Shown: positions 1-10,380, counted from the stretch's first letter. The stretch: 64,000 nt of DNA from an uncultured Verrucomicrobiae bacterium (GCA_951813855.1 OX638380.1:450876-514875), one strand, 5' to 3'. Translations and numbers: made by a program. The notes: generated from the sequence alone by a model not told the origin.

Positions 1-1
1 C

Positions 2-370
2 AACACCCTCTGCCCCTGTTCGAAATCGATCAGCGAATATGGAGCCCACAATCAGCGGGGACAGGTATCGGTGCGAGTCCGGTTTCACCGCACCGTTTGG
101 ATCCAATGCCTGATCGACATCGCCGAAGATTCGGCCAGCAGCGAACTCTACTCCCTGCTCAAGCGGCCGGACGAAAAGCTCGTGACCGAATTGGCCTACG
201 ACCACCCCGTCTTCGTGGAGGACTTGGCGAGAAACGTCGTCGAACGATTGCGTCGGGATCAACGGATCGCCTGGTACCGGGTCGAAGCCGAAAACCAGGA
301 GAGCATTCACAATCATAACGCCTACGCCATGATTCAAAGCGCACCGATCGATTCGTCGAACGGCCGCTAG
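2..370 (+). CDS. folE2: GTP cyclohydrolase FolE2 (type IB), C-terminal part, 5' truncated by window edge
   Basis: This enzyme converts GTP to 7,8-dihydroneopterin triphosphate, the first step of folate and pterin synthesis, in the cytosol. The reading frame is open from base 2 and enters mid-protein. It shows the family landmarks: [10 protein letters not shown] with the conserved Cys, then YGAHNQR, later [20 protein letters not shown] and FVEDLARNV, and near the end [13 protein letters not shown], whose Glu and His residues belong to the metal site of the family. The GTG at position 71 lies inside the gene and is not the real start. The stop is at 368-370, and about 135 bases separate it from the next gene. 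The N-terminal half is outside the window. Identification is firm because both ends of the C-terminal domain match FolE2 and not the unrelated FolE (IA). Confidence 0.93.
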   Translation, partial: NTLCPCSKSISEYGAHNQRGQVSVRVRFHRTVWIQCLIDIAEDSASSELYSLLKRPDEKLVTELAYDHPVFVEDLARNVVERLRRDQRIAWYRVEAENQESIHNHNAYAMIQSAPIDSSNGR

Positions 371-505
371 TTTGCTTTCGGTTTTTTCTTTCCGTTTTTT
401 ATCGCATTTCGCATTTCTCCTGTTAATCTCTCCCGCTTTTGACGCCGTGAAATCGGCTGCCGTTGCGGTGTAGCCGCCCAGAATCGTTCGGATCATACAG
501 GAAGC

Positions 506-3229
506 GTGACAACCCGGAAGAAAGCCTCTGGCAAGAAAACCGAGACGCGCAACAAGGCCGTTACCGCTAACGCCAGCGCTCGTCGGGTAGCGGCCTCGCG
601 CACATCGAAGAAAGTTTCGAAGCAAACCAAAACGACCGCCAAACCCAGCGTGAAGGCCGCCGTTTCGAAAGCCAAGAAACCGGTCAAGGCTGCCTCAGCG
701 AAGGCCGCCCCCAAACCTAAACCGGCTCCCAAGAAAACCAAGGCCGCCGCCAAAGCCAAGCAACCGGCCAAAACGGCACCGGCAAAGACCGCCCCCAAAA
801 CCAAACCGGCTCCCAAGAAAACCAAGGCCGCCGCCAAAGCCAAGCAACCGGCCAAAACGGCACCGGCAAAGACCGCCCCCAAAACCAAACCGGCTCCCAA
901 GAAAACCAAGGCCGCCGCCAAGGCCAAGCAACCGGCCAAAACGGCTCCGGCGAAGGCCGCCCCCAAACCTAAACCGGCTCCCAAGAAAACCAAGGCCGCC
1001 GCCAAAGCCAAACAACCGGCCAAAACGGCCCCGGCAAAGACCGCCCCCAAAACCAAACCGGCTCCCAAGAAAACCAAGGCCACCGCCAAGGCCAAACAAC
1101 TGGTCAAAACGGCCCCGGCAAAGACCGCTCCCAAACCTAAACCGGCTCCCAAGAAAACCAAGGCCGCCGCCAAAGCCAAGCAATCGGCCAAAACGGCTCC
1201 GGCGAAGGCCGCCCCCAAACCTAAACCGGCTTCCAAAAAAACCAAAGCCGCCGCCAAAGCCAAACAACCGGCCAAAACGGCTCCGGCGAAGGCCGCCCCC
1301 AAACCTAAACCGGCTCCCAAGAAAACCAAGGCCGCCGCCAAGGCCAAGCAACCGGCCAAAACGGCTCCGGCGAAGGCCGCCCCCAAAACCAAACCCGCTC
1401 CCAAGAAAACCAAAGCCGCCGCCAAAGCTAAGCAACCGGCCAAAACGGCCCCGACGAAGGCCGCCCCCAAAACCAAACCGGCCCCCAAGAAAACCAAAGC
1501 CGCCGCCAAGGCCAAGCAACCGGCCAAAACGGCTCCGGCGAAGGCCGCGCCCAAACCTAAACCCGCTCCCAAGAAAACCAAGGCCGCCCCCAAAGCCAAA
1601 CAACCGGCCAAAACGGCCCCGGCGAAGGCCGCCCCCAAAACCAAACCCGCCCCCAAAACCAAACCCGCTCCCAAGAAAACCAAGGCCGCCGCCAAAGCCG
1701 AGCAACCGGCCAAAACGGCCCCGGCGAAGGCCGCCCCCAAAACCAAACCCGCTCCCAAGAAAACCAAGGCCGCCGCCAAAGCCGAGCAACCGGCCAAAAC
1801 GGCCCCGGCGAAGGCCGCCCCCAAAACCAAACCCGCTCCCAAGAAAACCAAGGCCGCCGCCAAAGCCGAGCAACCGGCCAAAACGGCCCCGGCGAAGGCC
1901 GCCCCCAAAACCAAACCCGCTCCCAAGAAAACCAAGGCCGCCGCCAAAGCCAAGCAACCGGCCAAAACGGCCCCGGAGAAGGCCGCCCCCAAAACCAAAC
2001 CCGCTCCCAAGAAAACCAAGGCCGCCGCCAAAGCCAAGCAACCGGCCAAAACGGCCCCGGCGAAGACCGCCCCCAAAACCAAACCCGCTCCCAAGAAAAC
2101 CAAGGCCGCCGCCAAAGCCGAGCAACCGGCCAAAACGGCCCCGGCGAAGGCCGCCCCCAAAACCAAACCCGCTCCCAAGAAAACCAAGGCCGCCGCCAAA
2201 GCCAAGCAACCGGCCAAAACGGCCCCGGAGAAGGCCGCCCCCAAAACCAAACCCGCTCCCAAGAAAACCAAGGCCGCCGCCAAAGCCAAGCAACCGGCCA
2301 AAACGACCCCGGAGAAGGCCGCCCCCAAAACCAAACCCGCTCCCAAGAAAACCAAGGCCGCCGCCAAAGCCGAGCAACCGGCCAAAACGGCCCCGGCGAA
2401 GGCCGCCCCCAAAACCAAACCCGCTCCCAAGAAAACCAAGGCCGCCGCCAAAGCCGAGCAACCGGCCAAAACGGCCCCGGCGAAGACCGCCCCCAAAACC
2501 AAACCCGCTCCCAAGAAAATCAAGGCGAAGCCCGCCCCCGTACCATTACCTCCGGCAACGGCCGAATCGCCCAAACCAGTGGAAGATCGAGCGGCGAAAT
2601 CCGCTCCCGAAAAGATCAAGCCCCCCCAGAAACCGATTTCCACGACCGCCGCTATTTTGGGATTTTCCCAACCTGCCAAACCCGCCAAATCAAAGTCGGA
2701 CCGCAAAGCGAAAGCGGCGAAAACCATACCGATCAACCCGGGATTGCCGCAGATTAATATCAAACCGGAGTGGGAAAAATTCTACAAAAGTCTGGTCAAA
2801 CTGCACGATCGGCTGGTCAATCAAATCGACGGTCTCGCCAAGGAATCGGCCGAGCACCTCCAAAGCCACAGCGAACACATAGCCGACTCGGGCACGGACA
2901 ATTTCGACCGGGATTTCACCCTAAGTTTGCTATCGTCGGACCAAGACGCCATTTACGAGATCGAAGAAGCTCTCAAACGGATCGAAAAAGGAACCTACGG
3001 CATTTGCGAAGAGACCGGAAAAACCATTCCCAAGGCTCGGTTGGAAGCCATCCCCTGGACTCGTTATACGGTAGACGCCCAAACGCAGTTGGAGCGGAAC
3101 GGCATCTTGAAGCAAAGACGCTTGGGCACCTTGGGTTCCATCGATTCCGCCGGGTTCACCACAGTGCCCGAACTCGAAGAACTGAAGGATCTCGATCCGA
3201 AACTCAGCAATTTCAAAGACAAGGAGTAA
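506..3229 (+). CDS. Histone H1-like Lys/Ala/Pro repeat protein with degenerate DksA/TraR-type C-terminal domain
   Basis: This is a 907-residue, very basic protein. Residues 1-76 are Lys/Ala/Thr rich. Residues 77-670 are 21 tandem copies of a 28-residue unit (consensus begins KTKAAAKAKQPAKTAPAKAA), one copy carrying an extra six residues. A short PKP linker follows, then a folded domain from about residue 755. That domain resembles TraR/DksA proteins: a coiled-coil-like helix pair, then EEALKRIEKGTYGICEETGK. The Cys4 zinc finger is mostly lost: only the first Cys (GICEE) remains, and the others read Thr, Thr and Ala. The start is GTG at 506 with AGGA just upstream. It lies 3 bases before rpmG, so it is probably cotranscribed with ribosomal protein genes. 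Inference: the repeats bind DNA or RNA as H1-like tails do, and the C-terminus may contact RNA polymerase. The exact role is unknown. Confidence 0.85.
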   Translation: MTTRKKASGKKTETRNKAVTANASARRVAASRTSKKVSKQTKTTAKPSVKAAVSKAKKPVKAASAKAAPKPKPAPKKTKAAAKAKQPAKTAPAKTAPKTKPAPKKTKAAAKAKQPAKTAPAKTAPKTKPAPKKTKAAAKAKQPAKTAPAKAAPKPKPAPKKTKAAAKAKQPAKTAPAKTAPKTKPAPKKTKATAKAKQLVKTAPAKTAPKPKPAPKKTKAAAKAKQSAKTAPAKAAPKPKPASKKTKAAAKAKQPAKTAPAKAAPKPKPAPKKTKAAAKAKQPAKTAPAKAAPKTKPAPKKTKAAAKAKQPAKTAPTKAAPKTKPAPKKTKAAAKAKQPAKTAPAKAAPKPKPAPKKTKAAPKAKQPAKTAPAKAAPKTKPAPKTKPAPKKTKAAAKAEQPAKTAPAKAAPKTKPAPKKTKAAAKAEQPAKTAPAKAAPKTKPAPKKTKAAAKAEQPAKTAPAKAAPKTKPAPKKTKAAAKAKQPAKTAPEKAAPKTKPAPKKTKAAAKAKQPAKTAPAKTAPKTKPAPKKTKAAAKAEQPAKTAPAKAAPKTKPAPKKTKAAAKAKQPAKTAPEKAAPKTKPAPKKTKAAAKAKQPAKTTPEKAAPKTKPAPKKTKAAAKAEQPAKTAPAKAAPKTKPAPKKTKAAAKAEQPAKTAPAKTAPKTKPAPKKIKAKPAPVPLPPATAESPKPVEDRAAKSAPEKIKPPQKPISTTAAILGFSQPAKPAKSKSDRKAKAAKTIPINPGLPQINIKPEWEKFYKSLVKLHDRLVNQIDGLAKESAEHLQSHSEHIADSGTDNFDRDFTLSLLSSDQDAIYEIEEALKRIEKGTYGICEETGKTIPKARLEAIPWTRYTVDAQTQLERNGILKQRRLGTLGSIDSAGFTTVPELEELKDLDPKLSNFKDKE
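734..2515 (+). repeat. 84-bp tandem repeat array (21 units) coding for Lys/Ala/Pro tails
   Basis: Twenty-one head-to-tail copies of an 84-base unit encode 28 residues each. One copy, near 1630-1680, contains an internal 18-base duplication. Downstream units (about 1680-2500) are almost identical at the DNA level, differing mainly at AAG/GAG (Lys/Glu) and GCG/GAG/ACC positions. Upstream units vary more in third positions. This suggests the 3' half expanded more recently by unequal crossing-over or slippage. The array stays in frame throughout. Confidence 0.95.
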
Positions 3230-3232
3230 ACC

Positions 3233-3400
3233 ATGCCGCGCGAAATCGTCACCATCGAATGCACCGAGGCCAAGGCCGAAGGAGCTCCCCCATCCCGGTA
3301 TATGACGACCAGGAACAAAAAACTGCAGACCGAGAAGGTGGAAAAAAAGAAGTACAATCCCTTTCTCCGACGCCATACGTTACACCGGGAAATTAAGTAG
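3233..3400 (+). CDS. rpmG: 50S ribosomal protein L33 (bL33)
   Basis: This 55-residue protein begins [17 protein letters not shown] and ends [16 protein letters not shown]. It has the usual size and the bL33 core [10 protein letters not shown] followed by [15 protein letters not shown]. It has only one Cys, so it is the zinc-free form. The start ATG lies 3 bases after the stop of the repeat protein, with AAGGAG of that gene's 3' end acting as ribosome-binding site, and rpsR starts 12 bases after its stop. The protein sits in the 50S subunit near the E site. Confidence 0.95.
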   Translation: MPREIVTIECTEAKAEGAPPSRYMTTRNKKLQTEKVEKKKYNPFLRRHTLHREIK

Positions 3401-3412
3401 CACCACACCGCC

Positions 3413-3664
3413 ATGTATCGCAAAAAAGGCAAGGACAAGCGCCGTCAGGATTCCAACCGTCAATTGAACCGCATGCCGCGGGCCAAACCGAAGATCGATT
3501 TCACCTTCGAGGAAATCGACTGTCGGAACGTGACCCTGTTGCGGCGCTTCGTCACCGACCAGGGCCGCCTGCTCCCCCGGAAATACACGCATCTGCCCGC
3601 TCGCTACCAACGCAAACTCAGCCGTTCGGTCAAGCAGGCTCGCCATATGCTGCTCATGCGCTAG
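3413..3664 (+). CDS. rpsR: 30S ribosomal protein S18 (bS18)
   Basis: This 83-residue protein matches bS18. A basic N-terminus is followed by IDFTFEEIDCRNVTLLRRF, then VTDQGRLLPRKYTHLPARYQ and a C-terminal helix QRKLSRSVKQARHMLL. Length and landmarks are typical. It lies directly after rpmG on the same strand and probably in the same transcript. The usual partners rpsF, ssb and rplI are not adjacent, so the common rpsF-rpsR-rplI operon is not present here. Confidence 0.96.
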   Translation: MYRKKGKDKRRQDSNRQLNRMPRAKPKIDFTFEEIDCRNVTLLRRFVTDQGRLLPRKYTHLPARYQRKLSRSVKQARHMLLMR

Positions 3665-3774
3665 CTGTTCCGGCGCCGGTCCGCCGGCGACCCGAACGTC
3701 CTCCGCCGACGCTAGACTTCCCTTCCGGATTACCGGAGGGTCGGCCGCAAGCTTTCGGCAACAACCGAAGCCCT

Positions 3775-4821
3775 ATGGCCAGTCCCCTCAGAGTAGGCAT
3801 CGTCGGGGTCGGAGCCTTGGGCGGCCAGCATGTCCGGCTCTATGCCGAGTTAGCTCAAACCGGTTCGATAACCTTGGCCGGCCTTCATGATTCGGACGCA
3901 TCAAGGGCCCAGGAATTGGCGAGACGCTACCGCATTCCCGCGATGCGAACGCTCGAGGAATTGGCCGCCGCTTCCGACGCCCTCAGCGTGGTCACCCCTA
4001 CCCTGACCCATTTCGAGTTGGCCAAGCGGCTCCTGGAATTGGGGAAACATGTGCTGATCGAAAAGCCGATGACTCAGACCTCGGCCCAAGCCGCCGAACT
4101 GGTCGCCCTCGGCCGCAGCCGGAACGCCGTGCTTCAAGTAGGTCATGTCGAACGATTCAATCCGGTTTTCCGCTATCTGCAAACTATCGCCGCCCGGCCC
4201 CGCTTCATCGAAGTACATCGGCTCTCGCCTTTTCCGAAACGCAGCACCGACATCGGAGTCGTATTGGATTTAATGATTCACGATTTGGATATCGTGCTCG
4301 CATTCGTCCCATCGCCGGCCGTCTCCGTCGAGGGAGTCGGCGTTTCCGTTTTGAGCGATTCCGAAGACATCGCCAACGCCCGAATCCGATTCGCCAACGG
4401 CTGCATCGCCAATCTGACCGCCAGTCGGGTCAGTCCCGACCGGTTGCGCAAAATCCGGGTTTTCAGCGACGGCGAATCATCCAGTTACGTCTCGCTGGAT
4501 TATCGGAAGCAGGAAGGTTACATCTGCCGCTTGGCGCGGCAGGACGAACGCAAATCCTCCCTCCTTCGTCGGCTGTGGGCCGCCTGCCGCAATCAGACCA
4601 CCGTCGTCGGCGAATTCGCCGGCCGCACGATCGTCCGGGAACCGGTGCCGATCTGCAAATCCCAGCCGCTTAAACTCGAATTGGAAAGTTTCATCGAATG
4701 CGTTCAAGCCCGAGGCCGTCCGGTCGTATCCGGAGAATCGGGAAAACGAGCCTTGGACCTAGCGGTGGAAATTACCGAACAAGTGCAAAAAAATATCGCT
4801 CCGGCCGGCGATTCGGGTTAG
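3775..4821 (+). CDS. Gfo/Idh/MocA family NAD(P)-dependent oxidoreductase, GnnA-like
   Basis: This 348-residue cytosolic dehydrogenase has an N-terminal Rossmann fold (VGIVGVGALGGQHVRLYAEL) and the family signature EKPMTQTSAQAAELV, where Lys of EKP is the expected catalytic residue. The middle carries VGHVERFNPVF and later DLMIHDLDIVLAF, the HD-containing substrate motif. The NPVF and IHDLDIVLAF pattern is seen in enzymes next to lpx genes that oxidise UDP-GlcNAc for lipid A with amide-linked chains (GnnA type). No lpx gene is in this window, so the substrate is inferred only. The start ATG at 3775 gives a full Rossmann N-terminus. A tRNA-Gln follows 47 bases downstream. Confidence 0.85.
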   Translation: MASPLRVGIVGVGALGGQHVRLYAELAQTGSITLAGLHDSDASRAQELARRYRIPAMRTLEELAAASDALSVVTPTLTHFELAKRLLELGKHVLIEKPMTQTSAQAAELVALGRSRNAVLQVGHVERFNPVFRYLQTIAARPRFIEVHRLSPFPKRSTDIGVVLDLMIHDLDIVLAFVPSPAVSVEGVGVSVLSDSEDIANARIRFANGCIANLTASRVSPDRLRKIRVFSDGESSSYVSLDYRKQEGYICRLARQDERKSSLLRRLWAACRNQTTVVGEFAGRTIVREPVPICKSQPLKLELESFIECVQARGRPVVSGESGKRALDLAVEITEQVQKNIAPAGDSG

Positions 4822-4868
4822 TCTTTCCTTGGCAAGTTCCTTGGGAAGAAGTAACCTCTCAGCCGTAC

Positions 4869-4942
4869 TGTCCGGTGGTGTAACGGTAGCACAAGGCCCT
4901 TTGGAGGCTTTAGTCATGGTTCGAATCCATGCCGGACAGCCA
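4869..4942 (+). tRNA. tRNA-Gln (anticodon TTG), CCA encoded
   Basis: A complete cloverleaf can be folded: acceptor TGTCCGG with CCGGACA, a D arm with GTG/CAC, anticodon stem AGGCC/GGCTT with loop CTTTGGA giving anticodon TTG, and T arm CATGG/CCATG with loop TTCGAAT. The discriminator base is G, and CCA is encoded at 4940-4942. It lies between the Gfo/Idh/MocA gene and the PSCyt1 gene. Confidence 0.95.
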
Positions 4943-5064
4943 CTTCTCCGCACTGGAACGGAGGCCGACCGAAAGATTTTTATTCGATTTTCAGGCGAGC
5001 GATTAATCGTTAGGATCGCTCCGGATCATTGATACCGGGATCCTTTCGAAACCCCGACCTCAGC

Positions 5065-7953
5065 ATGAACACCGCAAGTCAGAGATTCAACGGGTTCGGC
5101 CTCTGGCGCCGGATCGAAGCGGGATTCTTGGCGGCCGTCGCCGGGGGCGCCTTGTTTTGCCGGGCCGATACGGACATCAAGGACGTCAATTTCGCCCGGG
5201 ATATTCTGCCCATTCTTTCCAACAATTGTTTTGTCTGCCACGGCCCCGACGCCAAGCGGCAGGATTTTTTGCGGCTGGATTCCTACCAAGGCGCCACGAG
5301 CGACCGCGGCGGCTATTCGGCCATCGATCCGAACTCGCCGGCGGACAGCGAGATCCTGAAACGCATCCATGACGCCGAGGATCCCATGCCCCCGGCCGAG
5401 GCCGAAAAGCAATTGACTCCGGCTCAGCGCGAACTGCTTTCGAAATGGGTGCTGTACGGCGGGAAGTACGCCCAGCACTGGGCCTTGGTTCCGCCCCGGA
5501 AAACCTCGCCTCCGGTGCGGGATGACGTTTCCGGAAGCATCGACGCCTTCATCGCCGAAGGCCTGCAGCGCGCCGGAACGGATTTCGCGCCGGTAGCCGA
5601 CCGGGCCACCTTGGCCCGCCGCTCCTCGCTCATCCTTACCGGATTGCCGCCGGAACCCGACCGCGTTACTGAGTTCGTCGAAGACCCGGCGCCGGACGCC
5701 TACGACCGCTGGATCGAATCGTTGCTCTCCAGTCCCCGTTACGGAGAACATCAAGCGCGATTCTGGCTGGACGCCGTCCGTTACGGCGACACCCATGGCC
5801 TGCACCTGGATAATCGGCGAGGCATTTTCCCCTACCGGGATTGGGTCGTTCGGGCCTTCAACGACAACCTCCCCTTGGACCGCTTCATCGTTTGGCAACT
5901 CGCCGGCGACCTGCTGCCCGATCCGACCCTGGAACAACGCCTGGCCACCGGATACGTACGCATGAATCCGACCACTGCCGAAGGCGGAGCCATCCCACTG
6001 GAATTTCAAGCGAAGAACAATTTCGACCGGACCGAAACCTTGGGAACGGTATTTTTAGGCCTGACCCTGACCTGCGCCCGGTGCCATACGCATAAATACG
6101 ATCCGATCACTCAAACCGAGTACTACCGGCTGCTGGCCTTTTTCAACAGCACCTCCGAACGTTCCCTGGACGGAAACTCCTACGTCTATGGACCGACCGT
6201 CAAAGTTCCCCGCAATCCGGGAGATTGGGAAGCCTGGAAACAGTGGAACGCTCGCCAAACCAAACTGATCGAAACCGCGACCGGCGAAGAAGCGGCACCG
6301 CTCGACGCTCTGATCGAGTACGCCGACGCCCGCGCCGGCTGGCAAGCGGACCAATGGAAGATCAGCCCGGTAATCGACTCCGGCGCCTCGCCGATCGGCC
6401 TCGAAACCTGGGAGACCGCCGAAGGCTTGCCGGGCAAACTCAAATCCCAGCCGGAGCTCGCACCCGGAAAATCGGTATGGCTCGCCTTCGAGGCGCAAAC
6501 GCCAAAGGCCCAGACTCTCTGGCTCACCTTGGCCGGCAGTCGAGTGTTTCGCGTCACGGTCGACGGCATGCCGGGCGACGAGATCCGGCTTCGAGCTCGT
6601 TCCGGCTATCGCGAAGTCGTCCCGCTCGAACTCACCGCCGGCACCCACGACGTTCGCTTGCGAGCGACCGGCGCCGTCCCCGGCCAAGCGCTCGAGATCA
6701 GACTGTCGAGTCCCTGGGACTTCGTCGCCGAACAAAAGAAACTTCCTGATTCGACGATCGACCGCCTGTATTTGTTAGCGGACCGGTTGGTACCTTTCGA
6801 CGCTTCCCAAGAGGTTCGGCAGGCCCGAGAATTGCTCCGGGAACATGCCGTGCTGAATCGTTCTTTGACCACCAGCCTGGTAGCTCAGGATCTGGATCAA
6901 CCCCGGAAAACCAGATTGCTGGAACGCGGAGAATACGACCGTCCTACCGGTGAGGAATTAACGCCGGGCGTTCCCAAGGCGATGGGACCGTTCCCTGAAG
7001 ACGCTCCGCTCAATCGCCTCGGCTTGGCCCAATGGCTCATCTCGGATCGTCACCCCTTGGTGGCTCGCGTGCTGGTGAATCGGATTTGGCAACGCACCTT
7101 CGGCCAGGCGATCGTCAGGACACCAGAGAATTTCGGCTTGCAGGGCCAGTACCCCACCCATCCCGAACTGTTAGACTGGTTGGCCATCGAGCTACGGGAA
7201 AGCGGTTGGGACTTGAAACACATGCTTCGGCTCATGGTCAAAAGCCGGACTTTCATGCAAAGCGCTCAATTCCGGGAGTCCCTCGACGACCCCGATAATC
7301 GCTTGTTCGCCCGAGGGCCGTTTCATCGGCTCGCCGCCGAAACGCTCCGGGATATCGGATTATGGAGCGGCGGCGCGCTGGACACCCACATGGGCGGCGA
7401 AGGGATCAAACCCTATCAACCATCCGGCATGTGGCGGGCGCTATCCCATCCGGCCAGCAACACCAAATTATACGTTCAGGATCAGGGACGGCGCCTTTAT
7501 CGCCGCAGCATCTACACCTACTGGAAACGAACCAGTCCCCATCCCATGATGACGCTTTTCGACGCTCCCAGCCGAGAATCGAGTTGCGTGCGCCGCTCCC
7601 GAACCAGCACTCCCCTGCAATCCCTGGGATTATTGAACGAAACGCAGCGAGTCGAGATGGGGCGCATGCTCGCCGACCGCCTGTTACGGGAACGAAACGA
7701 CGATTCGGGACGACTGGATTTGCTCTTCATGCTGATCGCCAGCCGGCCGGCGAACCCGGACGAACACGAGGCCTGCGGCCAATTGCTGACGACGGCGAAA
7801 CGGCATTATCGCGAGCGAGAAGCCGCCGCCCAAGAATTGCTCGCCGTCGGCGAAGCGACCGCCACGCAGGTTTCCGGCCCGATCGAACTGGCCTCCTGGA
7901 CGCAACTGGCGATGACGGTACTCGCTAGCGACGCCGCCATCCTCCTGTACTGA
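5065..7953 (+). CDS. PSCyt1-DUF1549-DUF1553 secreted cytochrome-type protein
   Basis: This protein of about 962 residues, if the ATG at 5065 is used, has a hydrophobic export segment ([14 protein letters not shown]). An upstream TTG at 5029 keeps the frame but would put 12 residues before the signal. The PSCyt1 domain follows with haem motif CFVCHG and the LRLDSYQGA context. DUF1549 is next ([20 protein letters not shown]) and ends in a second haem-like motif [13 protein letters not shown] variable insert of about 300 residues follows, then DUF1553 ([31 protein letters not shown]). This architecture is common in Planctomycetes and Verrucomicrobiota, nearly always beside a DUF1501 gene as here. 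It is thought to act in the envelope in degrading complex carbohydrates, but the reaction is not established. Confidence 0.92.
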   Translation: MNTASQRFNGFGLWRRIEAGFLAAVAGGALFCRADTDIKDVNFARDILPILSNNCFVCHGPDAKRQDFLRLDSYQGATSDRGGYSAIDPNSPADSEILKRIHDAEDPMPPAEAEKQLTPAQRELLSKWVLYGGKYAQHWALVPPRKTSPPVRDDVSGSIDAFIAEGLQRAGTDFAPVADRATLARRSSLILTGLPPEPDRVTEFVEDPAPDAYDRWIESLLSSPRYGEHQARFWLDAVRYGDTHGLHLDNRRGIFPYRDWVVRAFNDNLPLDRFIVWQLAGDLLPDPTLEQRLATGYVRMNPTTAEGGAIPLEFQAKNNFDRTETLGTVFLGLTLTCARCHTHKYDPITQTEYYRLLAFFNSTSERSLDGNSYVYGPTVKVPRNPGDWEAWKQWNARQTKLIETATGEEAAPLDALIEYADARAGWQADQWKISPVIDSGASPIGLETWETAEGLPGKLKSQPELAPGKSVWLAFEAQTPKAQTLWLTLAGSRVFRVTVDGMPGDEIRLRARSGYREVVPLELTAGTHDVRLRATGAVPGQALEIRLSSPWDFVAEQKKLPDSTIDRLYLLADRLVPFDASQEVRQARELLREHAVLNRSLTTSLVAQDLDQPRKTRLLERGEYDRPTGEELTPGVPKAMGPFPEDAPLNRLGLAQWLISDRHPLVARVLVNRIWQRTFGQAIVRTPENFGLQGQYPTHPELLDWLAIELRESGWDLKHMLRLMVKSRTFMQSAQFRESLDDPDNRLFARGPFHRLAAETLRDIGLWSGGALDTHMGGEGIKPYQPSGMWRALSHPASNTKLYVQDQGRRLYRRSIYTYWKRTSPHPMMTLFDAPSRESSCVRRSRTSTPLQSLGLLNETQRVEMGRMLADRLLRERNDDSGRLDLLFMLIASRPANPDEHEACGQLLTTAKRHYREREAAAQELLAVGEATATQVSGPIELASWTQLAMTVLASDAAILLY

Positions 7954-7975
7954 AAATCCGATTTCTTTAGCCAAG

Positions 7976-9496
7976 ATGAATCAGACAGCGATCCGAAACC
8001 GGCAGCTGAACCGGCTGCGGCACGAAACGGAATTGATGATGACTCGCCGGCATTTTTTCGGTCGGTCGGCTCTGGGTTTGGGAACGGCGGCGCTGGCGAA
8101 CCTACTGGGAGAAGGACTGCCGCAAGCGACCCAGAACGGGCTCCACCATCGGGCCAAGGCTCGCCAGGTCATCTACCTTTTCATGAGCGGCGGTCCCAGC
8201 CATCACGATCTCTGGGACTACAAACCCAAACTCAGCGAATCGTTCGGCGAACAGTTGCCGGATCACATTCGGCAAGGCCAGCGAGTAACGGGCATGACCG
8301 CCAACCAAAAAAGCGGCTTTCCACTCGCCCCCAGCAAATACCAATTCACGTTACATAAAAACCATGACCGGGGCGTCTGGGTCAGCGAACTGCTGCCGCA
8401 TACCGCTACGGTAGCCGACGAACTCTGCGTCGTGCATTCCACCTTTACGGAAGCGATCAATCACGATCCGGCCATTACCTATATTCAAACCGGCAGCCAA
8501 ATCCCAGGCCGCCCCAGCCTGGGAGCGTGGATCAGCTACGGTTTAGGCAGCCTCAACGAAAATCTTCCGGGCTACGTCGTCATGCACGCCCGGAGCCGCT
8601 TTCCGGAACAGAGCCTGTTCAATCGCCTCTGGGGCACCGGATTTTTACCCTCGGACCATCAAGGCATCCTGTTGCGCAGCGAAGGAGATCCGGTCCTCTA
8701 CCTCAGCAACCCCCAAGGTATCGATCGAGTCAATCGCCGGGCGCAACTCGACACACTGGCCGCCCTCAATCGAGCGCAACACGATCGCTTCGCCGACCCG
8801 GAAATTCTCGCTCGCATCCGACAACACGAGATGGCTTACCGCATGCAAGCCTCCGTACCGGAACTGATGGACCTGTCCGACGAAAGCGAAGCCACGTTCG
8901 AACTCTACGGCGAAGACGCCCGCACGCCGGGGACGTTCGCCGCCTGCTGCCTCAACGCCCGGCGACTGGCCGAACGCGGAGTGCGCAACATCCAGATTTT
9001 CCACCGGGGTTGGGACGCCCACGGCAATCTGCCCAAAGAGCACGAATCGCAATGCCGGGATATCGATCAAGGGTGCGCCGCGTTAATTAAAGATCTCAAG
9101 CGTCGCGGAATGCTGGACGAAACCTTGGTCGTCTGGGGCGGCGAATTCGGCCGCACGGCCTATTGCCAAGGCAATCTCAAACGGGAAAACTACGGCCGCG
9201 ATCATCATCCGCGTTGCTTTACCGTCTGGATGGCCGGCGGCGGCATTAAACCCGGGATCACTTACGGGCGCACCGACGATTACGGCTACAACATCGCTCA
9301 CGAAGACGGCACGCCGATGGACCCGCAACCGACCATGGACCGCTTAACGCCCGGTGCCATGCATATCCACGATCTCAACGCCACCATCTTGCATCTGCTC
9401 GGCATCGACCACACTCGATTGACCTATCGGTATCAAAGCCGCGACTTCCGTTTAACCGACGTTCACGGCCATGTCCTGCACGACTTGATCGCCTAA
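7976..9496 (+). CDS. Tat-exported DUF1501 protein (sulfatase/alkaline phosphatase-like fold)
   Basis: This 506-residue protein starts 22 bases after the PSCyt1 gene and is its usual partner. A twin-arginine signal is visible ([20 protein letters not shown]) starting about residue 23, so an internal ATG at residue 21 or 22 could be the true start. DUF1501 landmarks follow: [19 protein letters not shown], then [38 protein letters not shown] and the C-terminal [15 protein letters not shown] with [15 protein letters not shown]. The family has an alkaline-phosphatase-like fold, and its substrate is unknown. The pair was probably cotranscribed. No clear terminator follows, and the next 550 bases hold no gene. 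Confidence 0.93.
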   Translation: MNQTAIRNRQLNRLRHETELMMTRRHFFGRSALGLGTAALANLLGEGLPQATQNGLHHRAKARQVIYLFMSGGPSHHDLWDYKPKLSESFGEQLPDHIRQGQRVTGMTANQKSGFPLAPSKYQFTLHKNHDRGVWVSELLPHTATVADELCVVHSTFTEAINHDPAITYIQTGSQIPGRPSLGAWISYGLGSLNENLPGYVVMHARSRFPEQSLFNRLWGTGFLPSDHQGILLRSEGDPVLYLSNPQGIDRVNRRAQLDTLAALNRAQHDRFADPEILARIRQHEMAYRMQASVPELMDLSDESEATFELYGEDARTPGTFAACCLNARRLAERGVRNIQIFHRGWDAHGNLPKEHESQCRDIDQGCAALIKDLKRRGMLDETLVVWGGEFGRTAYCQGNLKRENYGRDHHPRCFTVWMAGGGIKPGITYGRTDDYGYNIAHEDGTPMDPQPTMDRLTPGAMHIHDLNATILHLLGIDHTRLTYRYQSRDFRLTDVHGHVLHDLIA

Positions 9497-10047
9497 CCGG
9501 AGTCCCTCCGGTCATCGCTTGCGACGCGCCAGGCGGCAGGCAAACGCCGAGAGCGGTCCGTCGCCGCCCGGACAAGAATACGGGCCACCAAATGGCGAAT
9601 CCGAACGAGCAAGTCCTCCGGGAACGAGAACGACGGGCGGCACCAGAAAAAGAAACCAACCAAGGGACGAAACCGGTTTTCGCATCGGCGGTCGTCTTTG
9701 ATGACGGCACGTCACAAGCGCCCTGATCCGGCCTCGCTATCGCATCCCGGCCACCCAAGACGCCAAATTCAAATCGCTCCCGGGACGCATGGTTCACGAC
9801 GGCATGCCTCCCTGCCCCAAATTAACGGATCAAATTACGGGGTGCTGCCAGGAGCCTCTGTTGCGGAAAAAGCCAGCGGCCATCCGAGCCAGGTGAGGTT
9901 GAGTCCCCCCAAATGCGCCGATTCCAGTCGGGGCCGGAACGCTACTTTTTTCCGAGCCAAACCTCGGGCCGCTCAAAACGGAAATCGAAGCCCCCTTCCG
10001 TTCCGGACCTAATGCAGTAGCATATCACACGCTGCAATGACATATTA
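9497..10047. other. Intergenic stretch without recognisable gene
   Basis: About 550 bases follow the DUF1501 gene. Short open frames occur on both strands, but none shows a family motif, a start with ribosome-binding site or codon use like the neighbours. It joins directly onto an IS66 remnant and is probably decayed sequence. Confidence 0.5.
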
Positions 10048-10380
10048 ATGAAGTTGGCGTTGGAGTATCACGCGGCGAATCCGCTGATCTCCGCTCCTGA
10101 GCGGAGCAGACAGAAAAGGCGCCCCGGCCATAATCCGGTGTGGCAGCCTCCGGATAAAAAAGAGGCCATCTTTCGATTTGCGAAGAATGAAATCATACCC
10201 ATTACCAACAATCAGGCCGAAAGCGATTCGAGAATAATGAAACTCTCCATGAAGATTTCCGATTGCTTTCGCGCCAAAGAAGGAGCTCGAGCTTTCGTCA
10301 CTCCGGGAGATGCGACCATCACAGCTAAAAAACGGGGGTGGGATATTATCCGGCTCTGGGCCTTTCCGCCCAAGGCCTGG
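10048..10380 (+). pseudogene. IS66-family transposase, C-terminal remnant
   Basis: The translation contains the C-terminal core of IS66 TnpC: a basic RSRQKRRPGHNPVW segment, then FAKNEIIPITNNQAESDSRI, MKLSMKISDCFRAKEGARAF and TITAKKRGWDIIRLW. In intact IS66 proteins these correspond to the DNNQAERDLRMVKxxQKISGxFR block and the final helix. Everything upstream (helix-turn-helix, catalytic Asp residues) is missing, and the frame runs on without family similarity to a stop at 10545. No terminal inverted repeats or accessory orfs are seen. This is an old decayed insertion. Confidence 0.85.

Noticed and set aside
695..2461. Second antisense repetitive frame rich in Gly, Phe and Arg
   Set aside because: Same cause: repeat periodicity divisible by three.
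734..2515. Regular repeats as a CRISPR array
   Set aside because: Units are contiguous without unique spacers and encode protein; no cas genes.
493..2763. Long antisense open frame (756 residues, hydrophobic, repetitive) opposite the Lys/Ala repeat gene
   Set aside because: It is the shadow of an 84-bp in-frame repeat, so one open unit makes all units open. The plus-strand protein has a DksA-like end, a ribosome-binding site and coupling to rpmG.
5029..5064. TTG start for the PSCyt1 protein
   Set aside because: ATG 5065 gives a normal signal peptide and is the more usual codon.
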